DNA of 64,000 bases from Armigeres subalbatus (GCF_024139115.2 NW_026943535.1:1-64000); one strand, 5' to 3'; positions 44,580 through 56,506 are shown, counted from the first letter of the stretch. Notes: a model not told the origin generated them from the letters alone. Program-made: numbers and translations.

Positions 44580-45290
44580 TCCCAAATATGCTCTCCGAGT
44601 ATTTGTCTTTCACTTGCGTCTCAAATCTAGGCATATGAGTTGTTCTAAGACCTCCAAATTGTCCTGAAGTTTGAATCAAATGGTCTACCGAATCAACAAT
44701 GGCTTCCTGATGTCAACGGCCGCGATATCAATCCAATTATGCTCTCCGAGTATCTGTCTTTCTTTTGCGTCTCTAATCTGGGCAGATGAGATGTTGTGAG
44801 ATCTCCAAATAGTCCTGGAGTTTGAATCAAATGCTCTTCCGATCAACCAAAGCTTCCATGATGTCCCCAGCCACGGTATCAACCCAATTATGTCCTCCGT
44901 GTATTTGTCTTTCACTTGTGTCTCAAATTCAGGCATGTGAGATGTTGTAAGGTCTCCAAATTGTTCTGAAGTTTGAATCAAATGGTCTGCCGCGGTATCA
45001 ACCCAATTGTGTCCTCCGAGTATTTTTTTTTTCACTTGCGTCGCAAATCCAGGCATATGAGATGTTGTCAGCTCTCCAAATTCTTCTGCTGGAGTTTGAA
45101 TCGAATGGTCTACCGAATCAAAAAAGGATTCCATTGTGTCCCTAACCATGGTAACAACCCACTTATGTCCTCCGAGTATTTGTCTTTCACTTGCATCTCA
45201 AGTCCAGGTATATGACATGTTTTAAGATCTCCAAATTGTCCTGGAGTATGAATCAAATGGTCTATGGAATCAAACAAGGCTTTCACGAAG
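44580..45290 (+). repeat. about 153-bp satellite, five units
   Basis: The phrase CTCCGAGTATTTGTCTTTCA recurs near 44592, 44742, 44895, 45012 and 45168 (spacings about 150, 153, 117 and 156). Each unit also contains GGAGTTTGAATCAAATGGTC. The 45012 unit is shortened. Open frames on the minus strand (44685-45149 and 45110-45385) follow the repeats and lack a domain. Confidence 0.8.
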
Positions 45291-45925
45291 TTCCGGGGGA
45301 ATTCCTGGAGGAACTTCCGGAGGAATTCCTGGAGGAACTTCCAGAGGAATTCCTGGAGAAACTTTTGGCGGAATTCTTGGAGCAACTTCCGGAAGAATTT
45401 CTGCAGGAATTTTTGGAGCTATTCCTGGAGGAACTTCCAGAGTAATTCCAGGAGGAACTTCCGGCGGAGTTCTTGGAGGAACTTCTGAAGGAATTCCTGG
45501 AGGAACTTCTGGAGGAATTCCTGGAGGAGCTTACGGCGGAATTCCTGGAGGAACTTTCGGAGGAATTCCTGGAGGAACTTCCGGAGGAATTCTTGGAGGA
45601 ACTTCCGGAGGAATACCTGGAGGAATTTTCGGCGGAATTCTTAGAGCAACCACCGGAAGAATTCCTGGAGGACTTTTTTGAGGTATTCCTGGAGGAACTT
45701 CCGGTGGAAACCCTGGAGGTACTTTCGGCGGAAATCCTGGAGGAATTTGCGGCGGAGTTCCTGGAGGAACTACCGGCGGAATTCCTGGAGGAACTTCCGG
45801 AGGAATTCCTGGAGGAACTTTCGGTGGAATTCTTGGACCAACTTCCGAAAGAATTCCTGGAGGACTTTTTGGAGGTATTCCTGGAGGAACTTCCAGAGTA
45901 ATTCCAGGAGGAACTTCACGGCAAA
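45290..45925. repeat. 24-bp minisatellite with open frames on both strands
   Basis: Tandem units of GGAATTCCTGGAGGAACTTC plus four bases. As 24 is a multiple of three, one frame is open over the array on each strand: plus, an acidic octapeptide (EEFLEELP); minus, a Pro-rich collagen-like repeat (PPGIPPEV). No start signal, conserved flanking domain or intron pattern supports expression. I regard it as a minisatellite. Confidence 0.88.
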
Positions 45926-46410
45926 TGCTGGTTAAAACGTACCATTGGTACTTCGCGTACCTGAAGGAAAAAAATAGCCCCATCTCGCGGTCCTTAGCCT
46001 CTTACCCAGCAACTCCTATCCCTACCTCTAGAGGTGTGCGCCGCCGCGCCACGCCGCCGCCGACATTTTCGCATCGGCGCGCCGCCTTCTTAAAATTTGT
46101 CACGCCACTGATCTATAATTTCCTACTCCGATTAAAGGAAGTCCGCAGAATTTGAAGTGGAAATTGTAAAAATTCATTGGAATTACCGTAGAATTTTTTG
46201 ATTGATCCCTACAACATCATGTTGCAACTCCAGAGAATGTTTCGAATGTTTTGAATTGCATGGAACTTTTTCGAAAAATCATCGATTTTTCTTGAAAATT
46301 CCATGCAATCTCAGTAAAAAAAAACTCTCAGTAAAAACTAAGAAAAATAATCCAGTGGAAATAGCGAAGATTTCTCGTTGAAATGCAGAGAAATGAAATT
46401 TTTGAACGGA
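45926..46410. other. unassigned sequence
   Basis: No feature supported. A CG-rich short stretch (GTGCGCCGCCGCGCCACGCC) lies near 46036-46056. Confidence 0.35.
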
Positions 46411-46640
46411 AAAAAGTCGTTCGGCAGAAAGCCATTCAGCCGCAGACCACAAGGCTGAAAGTTGTTTGACCAGATATGTCGTTTAAATAACGAATAAACC
46501 ATGTACTAGCCTAAAGCTATTTGACCGTAAATGTCATTTGGTCAAAACGGTTGACCGAATATGCCCTTTGGTCGAAATGGTCGTTGTTCAGAGAGCGCCA
46601 TTTGGCCGAAATAGATATTCAGCCGAAAGTGTCGTTCAGC
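46410..46640 (+). repeat. TTTGGCCGAAA-type degenerate repeat
   Basis: Same type as 42780-43150, with phrases GCCATTTGGCCGAAATAG, GTCATTTGGTCAAAACGG and AGCCGAAAGTGTCGTTCAG. Confidence 0.6.
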
Positions 46641-46930
46641 AGAATTGCTAGTTTGGGATATTTTCAAAACATTAACGGAAGAATCTTTCGAATTTCGCCT
46701 GAAAAGTCTGACCAACATTACCCAGAGGAGCTCTTTGGATTTCCAAAGGAAAGTTGTTTTGAATTTCAGCGAAATATTCGTCGGATTTTACATGACAATC
46801 TTTTCAGAATTTTCACGGGAAGTTGTTCCAAATTTCTACAGAAAAATATTCGGAATATCCGCTGAATGTTCCTGTTAAGTTTCTGTTGAGCATTCTTCGA
46901 AATTTACACAGAAAATCCTTCATAATTGAA
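46640..46930 (+). repeat. degenerate GAATTTC/GGAAAG repeat
   Basis: Phrases such as TTTCGAATTTCGCCTGAAAA and GAATTTTCACGGGAAGTTG repeat loosely. They resemble the interior of the element at 32865-34769. Confidence 0.45.
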
Positions 46931-47389
46931 GGAGCTTGTAACTGGTAGAAGGGATGCTTCAACTTTGACTTTCTCAATCTAGATTAATTTAGTCGTAAAA
47001 TGAAAAAAGTATATAAAACGCGTCAGGTTTTTTTTCTACTTTAAAATCAAAAGGAACATTGTTTGAAATTTAAAAGCAGATTAAAAATGCTTCTTCGATA
47101 TTTTCGATCTTGTATGACGAACAAAACAAAATTAAGTGATTTAATATGGTTTAAAACGCACAAACGCAAAACATCGCAGGGTACTTTATTCCAACTTTTG
47201 TCAGTTAATAAGGCTTGCTAACGTTTGATCATCTGTTTTTTACACGCACACAGAAAAGATAGGATTTGTTTTCATCGGGAACTGATTTTAAGGAATTTCC
47301 TTGGATTTCTACAGAAAGTTCTTTGTATATTTTCCATAAGAAAATTCCATTGGCCGGATGCGACAGACGTTGTCGTTTGACCGAATAGA
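46931..47389. other. unassigned sequence
   Basis: AT-rich; nothing recognised. Confidence 0.35.
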
Positions 47390-47640
47390 TCATTTGTCAT
47401 TTGACCAAGCGGATGAACACTTTTGACCATAGTATCCGTTCAGTAATTGACATTTGGCTGTAATACCCGTTGGGCTGAACGGCATTTTCAGGGAAAACTG
47501 TTTCGGTCAAATTACCAGTTCGACCGAATGTTCTTTTCGGCTGTATGTCGCTTTCGGCCAAACTACATTTTAGGTCAAACCATTTTCGGCCTGATAATAG
47601 TTTCAGATAAACGTTCAGTTTGGCTCGGCTTAATGGAGTT
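47390..47640 (+). repeat. TTTGGCCGAA-type degenerate repeat
   Basis: Same family as at 42780 and 46410: TTTGACCGAATAGATCATTTG, ACATTTTAGGTCAAACC, TTCGGCCTGATAATAG. The open frame at 47447-47716 comes from the repeat. Confidence 0.5.
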
Positions 47641-47841
47641 TGGCGAGATGAATTTTGATTTAAAGGCCAGTATCAGCTTAAAAAGTAGAGAGGTTACGAA
47701 ATTCTTGTTATATTGATTTACTTATGGAAATTTTGTGTTTTCTCAATGGAGCGTTTTGATCTCTTTATGGAAAATTCTAATTGCAATTTTTGCCTTAAAA
47801 AGTGCTAATTTATTTGTTATTGTGCACCCAAGCGGCCGATG

Positions 47842-48080
47842 TTAGATTTTCTAACAATTCTGTACAAGAACCTACCAAAACCTGTATAACAACTGGGCAT
47901 ATGCGAAACTGCTAGATTCTTGTACAAGTATTGTATAAGAATCTAGCAATTTTGTAAGCTTTTCTAACATTTTTTGTTTGAGAGCTTACATTTTTTGTAT
48001 AAGAATCTAACAATTTCACATATGCCCAATCCTTATACAGGTTTTGGTAGATTCTTATACAGAATTGTTAGAAAATCTAT
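47842..48080. mobile_element. MITE with about 100-bp imperfect inverted arms
   Basis: TTAGATTTTCTAACAATTCT (47842) recurs inverted to 48080. The mirror extends inward (CTACCAAAACCTGTATAA, GGGCATATG, GATTCTTGTACAA) almost to the centre near 47960, so the element is essentially a hairpin. No clear target duplication. Confidence 0.75.
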
Positions 48081-48394
48081 CAACCACCGGTTGAGTGTGG
48101 AAAATTCTTAATTGTTGATGTACATTTTGCATTATTTGTGGAAATTTTATTTTGCTGATTATTATCCGTTCAGTAATTGACATTTAGCGGTATGGCAAAT
48201 GAAACCAGGTGCAAAACGACTTGGCGAGCGTAGGGCGTATTCGAGGATGGAGGGATGCGGCCTCGAACCGTGTATTGTGGCGTCAAATTGTTGATTCAGT
48301 GTTATCTGTTTAGATGTGGACTAAATAAAAAAAAATTCTGGAGAAATCTTCCGCAGGGCCTCCAGTAATAATTCCTGAAGGAACTTCCTACCGA
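48081..48394. other. unassigned sequence
   Basis: A CATTTAGCGG...CATTTGGC-like phrase shows a fragment of the GGCCGAA repeat near 48165-48190. Otherwise nothing supported. Confidence 0.3.
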
Positions 48395-48945
48395 TTGATC
48401 CAAACTTCAGAACAGTTTGGAAAACGTAGAACATTTGGTTCGGGTATCACTGAACTTCAAATCATACGCGTGTGCCTTCAGTATTTGTATGGATATGATT
48501 GGTTGCTGTCAGATTTGCTTCGAGCGCAGTTGACCTGGTAGACCAATTGATTTAAAGTCCAGAATATAGTTTTGAGAACCGAGAATATCTGGCTCGAGTA
48601 AAACTGAGTTGAATAATATACGCAGGGGCTTTAAGGACTTGTATGGTTATGACTGGTCGATTTCACATAGCTTTCGGGCGTAGATGATCTGGATCCAACT
48701 CCAGAACAGATTGGAGAGCATATAACATCTGGTTTGAGAATATCTTGGTTGGGAATCATAAACGTGGGCTCTACGGACTGAAAAGATCATGACTGTTAGA
48801 TTCCAGACAGCTATCGAGCGTAATTGACATGGTAGACCAATTGATCCAAACATCAGAACAGTTTGCAGAACCTTGAACATCTGGTTTGGGCAAAACTGAG
48901 TGGAATCGTACATATGGGCTTTACGAGCTAACATGGACATGACAC
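48395..48945 (-). repeat. about 147-bp satellite, about 3.7 units, inverted relative to 44.6 kb
   Basis: GTAGACCAATTGATCCAAAC-type units recur near 48540 and 48835, with a middle unit (GATGATCTGGATCC) near 48685. Each has an AGAACAGTTTG...ACATCTGG stretch. Read on the minus strand, TTGGATCAATTGGTCTACC resembles the TTGAATCAAATGGTCTACC of the array at 44580-45290, suggesting one satellite family in two orientations. Confidence 0.65.
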
Positions 48946-49848
48946 GTTTTCATCGGCATGGGTTTCCGTAGTTTTCTTCGGCAAAATTTGCAAATCATCT
49001 TTCATCAGTCGCTAGGGATGTCCAGAAGAAGCATATTGTTCACACATAGTATAGTCAATGCTGGAATAGTATTATTAAACATTTTTGGAACCTGTAAGTG
49101 TAATCGTGTAAGTGTAATCGTAAGTGTAATTTTTTGAACCTGTAATCTTGTAAAGTAAATTTCACTATATTTTGAAAAAAAAAACATCCCTAATCACGCC
49201 CCTCTAGGGAAAAAATAGCATCCCTAAAATCATAACTCACCAGTATGGTAAAACTAGATGACATGAGTAAGACATTCGTAAAATAATTGTGAAAATCGGT
49301 CAAAAGACGCCTGAGAACCAGGTGTTTGAAAGTTTAGTTTCCATGATTTTCTGAACACGGTAGGCCGCGTTAGTAATTTATCGTAAGAATCCCCATTTGG
49401 TCAAAAACTACACCTGCTAATGAGAAACCTTAGTATTTTAATTAATTCAATTGGAAAAAGATTTGAATTTAGTTTGAATTACTGTGGAACGAATGTTAAC
49501 ATATACAATTTTCAATTATTTCCTTCTTTATATCAGGTCGACGATCTCGCTCGAGTTTGTTCGATTGCCTTTGTTAAAACAACAAAGTTAATTAATATTA
49601 ATAAGTTCGCAGCCACTGACCAACCTGCAAGAAGTTGTTTTCGCACTTGGCTACACCCGTGGTATGAGGATTGGTCAATTATAGTGGCGATGAAAAACAA
49701 ACAAACTTTGTTGGGATAGAGTACATTAATGACTTAGTTATGGTGTTCTCGCAGAGGAGCAGATAAAAAAACAAGCTTACTTTTGTCAGACATCGAATCA
49801 TTTTTCATGTAATGAACAGACAGGAGATTGCAACATTCAATACGATAT
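48946..49848. other. unassigned sequence
   Basis: No gene. A small tandem AAGTGTAATCGT repeat lies at 49095-49135. 49750-49825 (CTCGCAGAGGAGCAG...CAGACATCGAATCATTTTTCAT) is related to 57830-57875 in the interior of a MITE. Confidence 0.4.
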
Positions 49849-50377
49849 TGTTGTGACGACGAGAACCGGTCGGCGCTCAACCGTTAATAGTGAACTGCAG
49901 GGCATATACTGTGTTCGACAGCTACGCAGTGGAAAACGTCAACGAATGACGAACTGTCATAGATGTCACATGAAGCAGAACGTCAGTGACTATGCAAATT
50001 TGGTATTTATAGATTATTGTACTCGATCGGCCAGTAATTTTCCAGTTATTAATAGTATTCCGAAATATTTGAGAATTTACTACAATATTCAATATGTAAG
50101 TGTAAAACCTTAAAATTAAATTACCTTAAAACTATTATTATTACCCACTACCTAAAACTTGTTATTATAAAACTGAATTTATTTCTCTAGTTGCAATACC
50201 AACACCTATTCTAAAAAAGTTAAACCTAGAGGATTAGTAAGAGATACTGTTAAAATTGTAAGTAAACTGAAATTGTAAGGCTAATTAAATGAACTTATAA
50301 TAAATTTATTACAGCCAAAGCTGTCCCAACCAACTACGAGTTTATCGGTGGGCTGCTAAAAGAAAACAGTTTCAACA
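49849..50377 (+). mobile_element. possible solo LTR (BEL/Pao-like style)
   Basis: TGTTGTGACGACGAG at 49849 to AGTTTCAACA at 50377 has TG...CA ends (TGTTG/CAACA). A TATTTATAGATT promoter-like stretch lies near 50005 and an AATAAA near 50299, the order expected in an LTR. The flanking five bases (GATAT left, ATTGT right) do not match, so the call is tentative. No internal retroelement sequence follows. Confidence 0.3.
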
Positions 50378-50839
50378 ATTGTCGTGTTTGCATAAACAAT
50401 GTAAATGTGAAAAAAAATGTGAAATGGGTATATTGCTCCGTAGCCTAATAAGCTGTACTTGAACACATTTATCGTTTCTTCATATATTATACCAATAGGT
50501 GGCTTCCTAATGTTTGGTTATCAAGTCAAGTAGTCAAAAGTCATCAATAATTCTGAACAATCTCTTAATTAACCCTTTCAGGACGCCTTTTTTACATTGA
50601 TTTAACGTACAGATTTAGGTTTTCCGCTCGATCCTGCCAAAACTAGTATAGAAAGAACTAAAAAGGTGTTAATATTTTATTATTATTTTTTTCGGATGTC
50701 CTAGGGCATCCAAACTGTTTTGGAATACATATCCCCGAATGCATCAGAAAATATCTCTAGACACAAAATGTCCAAAGCTTATAATATGTCCAAAATTATC
50801 TTTGTGATAATAAGACATAGAGTTTTGAATTATCGTAAC
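50378..50839. other. unassigned sequence
   Basis: Nothing supported. Confidence 0.3.
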
Positions 50840-52400
50840 CTATTTCAGGGTCTTTAAAACGGCCTGGAGTTCGGAACATACGATCTACCCGATCAACCAA
50901 GTCCTGAACGATGTATACGTGCATCGCTAAACAGCCCAGTAGGTCAATTAAGCCGATAGGATTTTACGCTATAGTTTCACTAGCTACTAGAGTCCTTTAT
51001 GGTTCTTCAAACCGGCATGAAGCAAGTCCTGAACGATGTATCCGTTTAGCGCAAAACATCAAAGCAGTTTCATTAAGTCGATACGATTTCATTCATTATT
51101 TTCACAAGCTACAGTAGGCCCTCCATAATACGATGTTCTTCGACTCGATATCGACTAACTAAAATTGCCATACTAAAATTATTTCCTCGGTTACTTGTTC
51201 TTTCGAACAATTTTCCAAGGGACTTCTATTCCACATCTCGATGTATGCTTGAGTCAATGGTCCTTTCATTAGTGACTCATAGGAGATCGGCTGTATTATA
51301 GACTTTTTTGGAGCTCGGATCATGTGATCTATCCAATCCAATGAACCAACTTCTGAATGGTAATGATATGATATCCCAGTAGGTCCATTGAGTTGATATC
51401 ACTACAATCCACGGTATACAGAAAACAAGGTAGACTCGTTAGAAAAATGACACTTCGAATGTGACGCATATTTTATCGCCACATGTTGGAGTACAAAAGT
51501 AAGCATGCTGCGACCGTAGAGCATTGTCTCGGTCCAGCTTGTGCGAAGATAGCAGTGACGTCACATGTTTACATTCAAACTGAATGTTTACATACGTGAT
51601 GAGCCTGCCTTGTTTTTGTATGCCGTGACTACAATCATTATTCATACAAGCTATTGCAGACCTTTTAGGTTCAATAAAACGTTCTGGAAACCGACACATG
51701 GAAACATCGAGATGTGGAAGAGAAAATCCTTGGAGAGCTGTTTGAAGGGACCATTCCAGTAACCCAGAAAATATTTTTAATATGGCATAATGCATTCATG
51801 AGTCGATATCGAATCATAGAACATCGACTCATGGAGGTTTGATTGTACTTGATCTGATCAGTTGAAGTTCGTGTACGCAGAACAAATCGCAGGTTATCCT
51901 TATTTTCATTGTGCATCTTGACTCAAGATTATTTTGGAGCAGCTTGGACATTGGATCTCATGTTCATGGAAATTAGGATCATATGCTTATTACACCGGAT
52001 TGGGTAAATACCGATGATGAGGACATTGCAAAAGCCTTGATTTATCCGGTAGATACCATGGGCTGAACTCCAAAACGTTTCTCGTATGCGCATCTCGCAT
52101 TCAAGAAAATAAGCTTCTAATGATGCGTGTATGTCTATTCAAACAGCTTGAGTGTATACCAACGATAAGGACATTGCAAAAGCCGTGATTGATCTAATAG
52201 TTACCGTGGGCTGATCTCCAAGACGTTTTGGAGTTTCTGGAGCATCTCGTATTCAAGAAAATTGGATTTGCATGATGCATGATTGGGTGTATATCCACGA
52301 GAGGACATTGCAAAAACCTTGGTTGGTCCGGTAGATACCGTGAGCTGAACTCGAAAATGTTTTGGAGTACCTTGAGCATCTCGTATTCCTGAAAATTATT
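50840..52400 (+). repeat. degenerate satellite block (about 135-150 bp units)
   Basis: AAGTCCTGAACGATGTAT recurs near 50900 and 51025. Later, GGACATTGCAAAA...GGGCTGA(A/T)CTC recurs near 52021, 52169 and 52303 (spacings about 148 and 134). A TTTTGGAG...GATC(T/A)(A/T)CC motif also appears, reminiscent of the arrays at 44.6 and 48.4 kb. Within it lies an inverted-repeat element (51120-51837). Confidence 0.6.
51120..51837. mobile_element. inverted-repeat element with CCTCCAT...CGATATCGACT ends
   Basis: CCTCCATAATACGATGTTCT with TCGACTCGATATCGAC (51120-51155) is mirrored by GAGTCGATATCGAATC and AGAACATCGACTCATGGAGG (51800-51837). About 718 bp long. Interior partly satellite-like. No target duplication identified. 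Confidence 0.5.
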
Positions 52401-55400
52401 CACAGACATAATTCCGGATGGCTCAACTTGTCTGAGTATTCAGAACTATCAAACAATGTGATTTAGGATTCAAACATGCCAGATTTATTTGCATGCTATC
52501 AGAAGCAGAATCTTACCAAGGTTTCAGATATCTGAGTCTTCAGGGTATGTCAAAGTTGACCCTTGATATTTTTCTGCAGAGGTAAATTTATTGCGTTTAT
52601 CAGTTGATGGATTGCATGAATCTAGCGTTACTTAAATATGCTTGATACAATTTTTGTAAATAAAAAAGCAGTGATACATATCTTTCTACAAAACGATGCA
52701 TAATCGCTAAATTATTGGTCGATTTGTGTGATAAGCCAACGTTACATCCGAGGCTAACATTACTTCCCGTGACCCTGCCATATGAAAATACCAGCGCTTT
52801 TCAGAATCATTGTAACCACATGCAACCTACGTACTTCACAACTCTAAAAACTTTTACAGATTTAGTCCAATTAAACTCCGATCTCATTAGTCCCCGATAT
52901 GGGTGTGCCACCGGTGGATTCATTACCCGTGTCCAAATGAATTTTCCCATAAGCTGACTCATAATTTGAGGGCGGCCGCATCCATTAAGGTTTAATTCGC
53001 TATTCGCCATTCATCATCGCACTTCGAAGCGCTCAACGATGGCACGGCCGGCGAGAGGTTAAAAGTCTTTTTCGCCCTTCCAAGGGCACTAGTCGTCTGA
53101 GAAGTTGAAAAAGTGCTCCTCACAGCCACCGGTGATGCATGCCTCTGGATCCGGACGATTTCTTTAATGACGTGGAAAATTATGCGTGGATCACATTGCT
53201 GACGACTTATTAGCGCACCTCCATGCTAAGCTGAGGGCCGGGCCTGTTGTCTGGGGAAAATAAATGAATTACGGATAAAGTGACATTGACGAATAAGAGG
53301 CCAATTTATCAAGTCTTGTGCGTCTTCCAGCACAGAGAGATTGGAAGTAATTTCAGGTATCATTGATTGCTATTAATTATGGGTTGTGAGGGGCTGAGCA
53401 GGTGGGCAACGTTGAGCATAAGGGGTGAGAAGTAGGTTGCAATATACAATTGGGATAAAAGTCAAGAGCGCCAAATGAAGCGGAACACTCGAGTGGGTGA
53501 TTTGTACTGGTGCCCACTCAGAACAAGCCACGAAGTAAAACCTCAACGAGAACCCACTCCATCATAGGGTTTCCCAGAAGAGACTCGGCTCTCGCCGCCA
53601 TCTACTGCGCTCGGGAAAAATCTGATAACGGAAGCGCCCCTTCTTCCCAGAACAAGCCAAAGCGGAAAAAGTGAATAATTTATTGGCCTTTCATGAACTG
53701 AATAATACTTCGTCCGGCGACGACGGCCGACAAAGAGGTGTTCAAATAGCCCAAAGAGCGCTACACTGTTCGTCACTAATTAGGTAAAACATTTAAATTT
53801 GAAGATTTACTCATTGGGAATTTTTCAATTCAAATAGTCAAAGGTAGTTCTATTCTATTATCTCATTTTGAGTAATAGCGAACCCAAAAAACAGTTTATT
53901 CTTTCGAATTCTAGTGTTTTTTTCTATGTCCAGTGTAACAAAAATCCTGAGAACAACTTTGAAATGCGGGAAAACGCTCGGCGAAAATCGCAGCAGGGGT
54001 GATCCTGCTTAACCATCTCCTGGCAAAAACGACACAACAGTAACAAAATAAAACACAGCTCAGCCGTAGCCGCATATCCCCCTGTGCATATATCTCGATC
54101 TACTTCGTGGTTGTGAAAAATGAGCGGACAATAAGTCTTGAAAGAAGATTAACGACATAATAAAGTCGAAGCTCTGCGCACACCACTGGCACTGGCACTG
54201 TCGCTGAATGGCCTGCCGCTTCACCCAGCAGCGAGCGAGCCGGCGAACGTTCTGACACTGGATCCGTTGAATGCGAGGGCGGATCCGGTCGCTTTCTGGC
54301 GTTTCCTCCACTCGAGTGCACCACGGCTCTACATAGTGGAGAAAAGTTAATTTGCACTGATAACGACAAAGTTTTCATCGCGGACTGCTGCTGGTACCAA
54401 ACGCCAACGATGAGCGTGGGTGACTCGGATGCTGCTGGGGGTACGGGTCCATGAGTACGGCCCAATATGGAGTCTTGTTGCCTTCGTGCCCAGCGCAAGC
54501 GGGATTGTTGTTGTGACGTGGGAAATCGTCGTCTCCGGCTTTCGCTACGCCCTAATTGATTCCACGGGAGATAATTTTAATTGAGGTTTTTCGACGAAGT
54601 GGGCGCCGAACTTTGACTTACTACCTGCATAACCACTACTGCCGGGCACGACTTTCTGGAAGTTGTGCTAATTGAGTGATGAGTTTCCTTTTGTGGGTTG
54701 AACTTGGTGATAATTTGATGTTTCTGGGAAATTGACTCGTTATGTGGTGGTTCTTGTTAGGAGAAGGTAAAAGTAGCTTGCACTATGGAAAGCAGGTATT
54801 TTTTTTTTCAAACAGGTCGTTTTCAGTTTTCGGCAGTTCGACCAGCAGGAGGTATTTAGCAGAAAAGACTATTGGAAAGATCAAAGAGAAAAAGCTGAAA
54901 ACGGAAACAGCTTACAACTAATTAATATCATTTTTCTAAAAGCACGGTCATACGTAGCACCTTAAGGTGAATCGCGTTGGGATTCAATTCCAAAACTGTA
55001 TAGAGGGCGCATAGCTTCAAAAGAAAACGACAGGCAATAGCGAAAAGAAGTTTTCACCTTTGCTCACTTGCAGCATACACGAAAAAAAAAATTTCAAACG
55101 TGAACATTTTCACAGTCGTTTCTGGATCATATCGTGATCGTCCTCATGATAGCGCTGATGGAGGAAGATGTTCCAAATAAAAATGTCCTTGAAGATTGCT
55201 GAGCCCCGTTGAAGCAATCATAGGTAGAACCGATGGAGTTCTATTTTTTTAAATACCTTTAGATTTTTTTCTATTTTTGTGGATTTTTTAACTGTTATAA
55301 TGAATCTCGAGTGTAAAACACATTTTTCCGGAACATTTAAAACAGCTACCCGTTGTCACAGCCCTTCGGTGTTGCATTGCTCCAAAGTATACAACTCGTA

Positions 55401-55599
55401 CCCCTTATGATTAAACGTGAGCTCATGACGAAGTGTTGATAGACGGTCCGAGTCGCAGCGTGGACTCCCAGCGTCCTTGGAGAAATCTAAATTGGGCTTC
55501 TCTGTTTTACAAAGGAAAACAAAGTGTGCAGTATTTTAAATATGTATATTCAAAGAACAATTTGAAGTTCTCCTAAACGAAGAAAGAATCAAAAGTTTA
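52401..55599. other. unassigned sequence, few repeats
   Basis: About 3.2 kb without recognised transposon or RNA. 53000-53800 and 54060-54700 are GC-richer, with the longest open frames on the minus strand (53543-53776 and 54100-54498), but with no domain I recognise. They might be 5' exon or enhancer sequence of a host gene. Confidence 0.35.
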
Positions 55600-55765
55600 C
55601 ACCCGATTCTTTTTTTCTACACGGGGGATGCGTTCCGTGTAAAAAAAAAAGTTTTCTGTTCAAAATTCGAAAATCCGTGTAAAAAAAGTTTTATGATTTC
55701 TCGACGAATCATGCAAAATGGAGCATGCCGTGTAAAAAAAATCCGTGTAAAAACAGAATCGGGTG
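55600..55765. mobile_element. TA-flanked MITE with CACCCGATTC ends, copy 2
   Basis: Same inverted ends (CACCCGATTC and GAATCGGGTG) and TA duplication as the copy at 16817, and the same GTGTAAAAAAAA and GGGGGATGCG phrases. The interior is half the length, so the family varies in the number of CCGTGTAAAAA phrases. Confidence 0.85.
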
Positions 55766-56109
55766 TATTGGAGTACAGATGCTTTAAACAACAATCAATA
55801 CTACTCAGTGTGTAAATTACGGGGGAGGGTCGTTTGGCCGGAACCCATCCGAGCGAAAGCCATTTTACCGAATGCCACCAGGCCGGTGAGATATCTAGCC
55901 TTTTATAACTAAAATTAAACTAAAAAATCACGATAGCTCTTAATAATTTTCCACTGAACGCAATATGTATGTTGTTTGTTTACTTTTACGAATTCTTCCT
56001 ACTCTGGTTCTACTTCATGATATTCGCCTACCAAAAATTAAGCCATTTTTACACCTAATCAATCTACCTACCAAAAAGGTTTTTCGGGTCTTTCTGCATT
56101 TGAATTAGG
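55766..56109. other. unassigned; small GGCCGGAA repeat fragment
   Basis: 55825-55880 contains CGTTTGGCCGGAAC and GCCATTTTACCGAATGCC, a fragment of the GGCCGAA repeat type. Nothing else. Confidence 0.35.
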
Positions 56110-56506
56110 GTGGTGCTAACACCGGGATTCACCAGAAGTCGGAGACTTTTCACCATGATCGGTGATGAAAATGCCAAACGTAAGCATTCTCTAGTACTAG
56201 GAATCGGAAGCACTCCCTCTCCGTCGATGGAAATCGCTACCGTTCCAACGGCTAGGCCTAAGTTTTGGTTGTACCTGTCACGAATCGCAAGGGATGTGTC
56301 GGTCGAACAGGTAGGTTTTAGCTGAAAAGCGTCTTGTGACTGAAGATGTGAAAGTTACTCGAATAGTTGCCAAAAGAAAAGACATCAGTACACTATCGTT
56401 TGTTTCCTTCAAAATCGGAAAGGACTTTGAACTGAAGGCAAAAGCCTTGTCCTCATCTACATGGCCTAGAGGAGTGTTGTTCAGGGAGTTCGTTGACGAC
56501 AGGTTT
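56110..56506 (+). pseudogene. LINE ORF1-like fragment, frameshifted
   Basis: Two adjacent frames give KFWLYLSRIARDVSVEQV (about 56257-56310) and, after a frame change near 56315, EDVKVTRIVAKRKDISTLSF with VSFKIGKD and STWPRGVLFREF (to TAA at 56504). This order (WLYLSRIA..., ISTLSFVSFK, WPRGVLFREF) is what I recognise as the C-terminal part of the nucleic-acid-binding ORF1 protein of insect non-LTR elements. No pol partner is seen nearby. Inactive fragment. Confidence 0.65.

Noticed and set aside
44685..45385. Minus-strand open frames of 154 and 91 residues
   Set aside because: They track the 153-bp satellite units, and their repeated peptide phrases copy the DNA period.
45473..45983. Acidic or collagen-like repeat proteins on the two strands
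   Set aside because: Both arise from a 24-bp minisatellite whose length is a multiple of three. No flanking coding support.
54060..54498. Minus-strand frame of 132 residues as a gene
   Set aside because: No recognisable family and an overlapping frame of similar length. Insufficient evidence.
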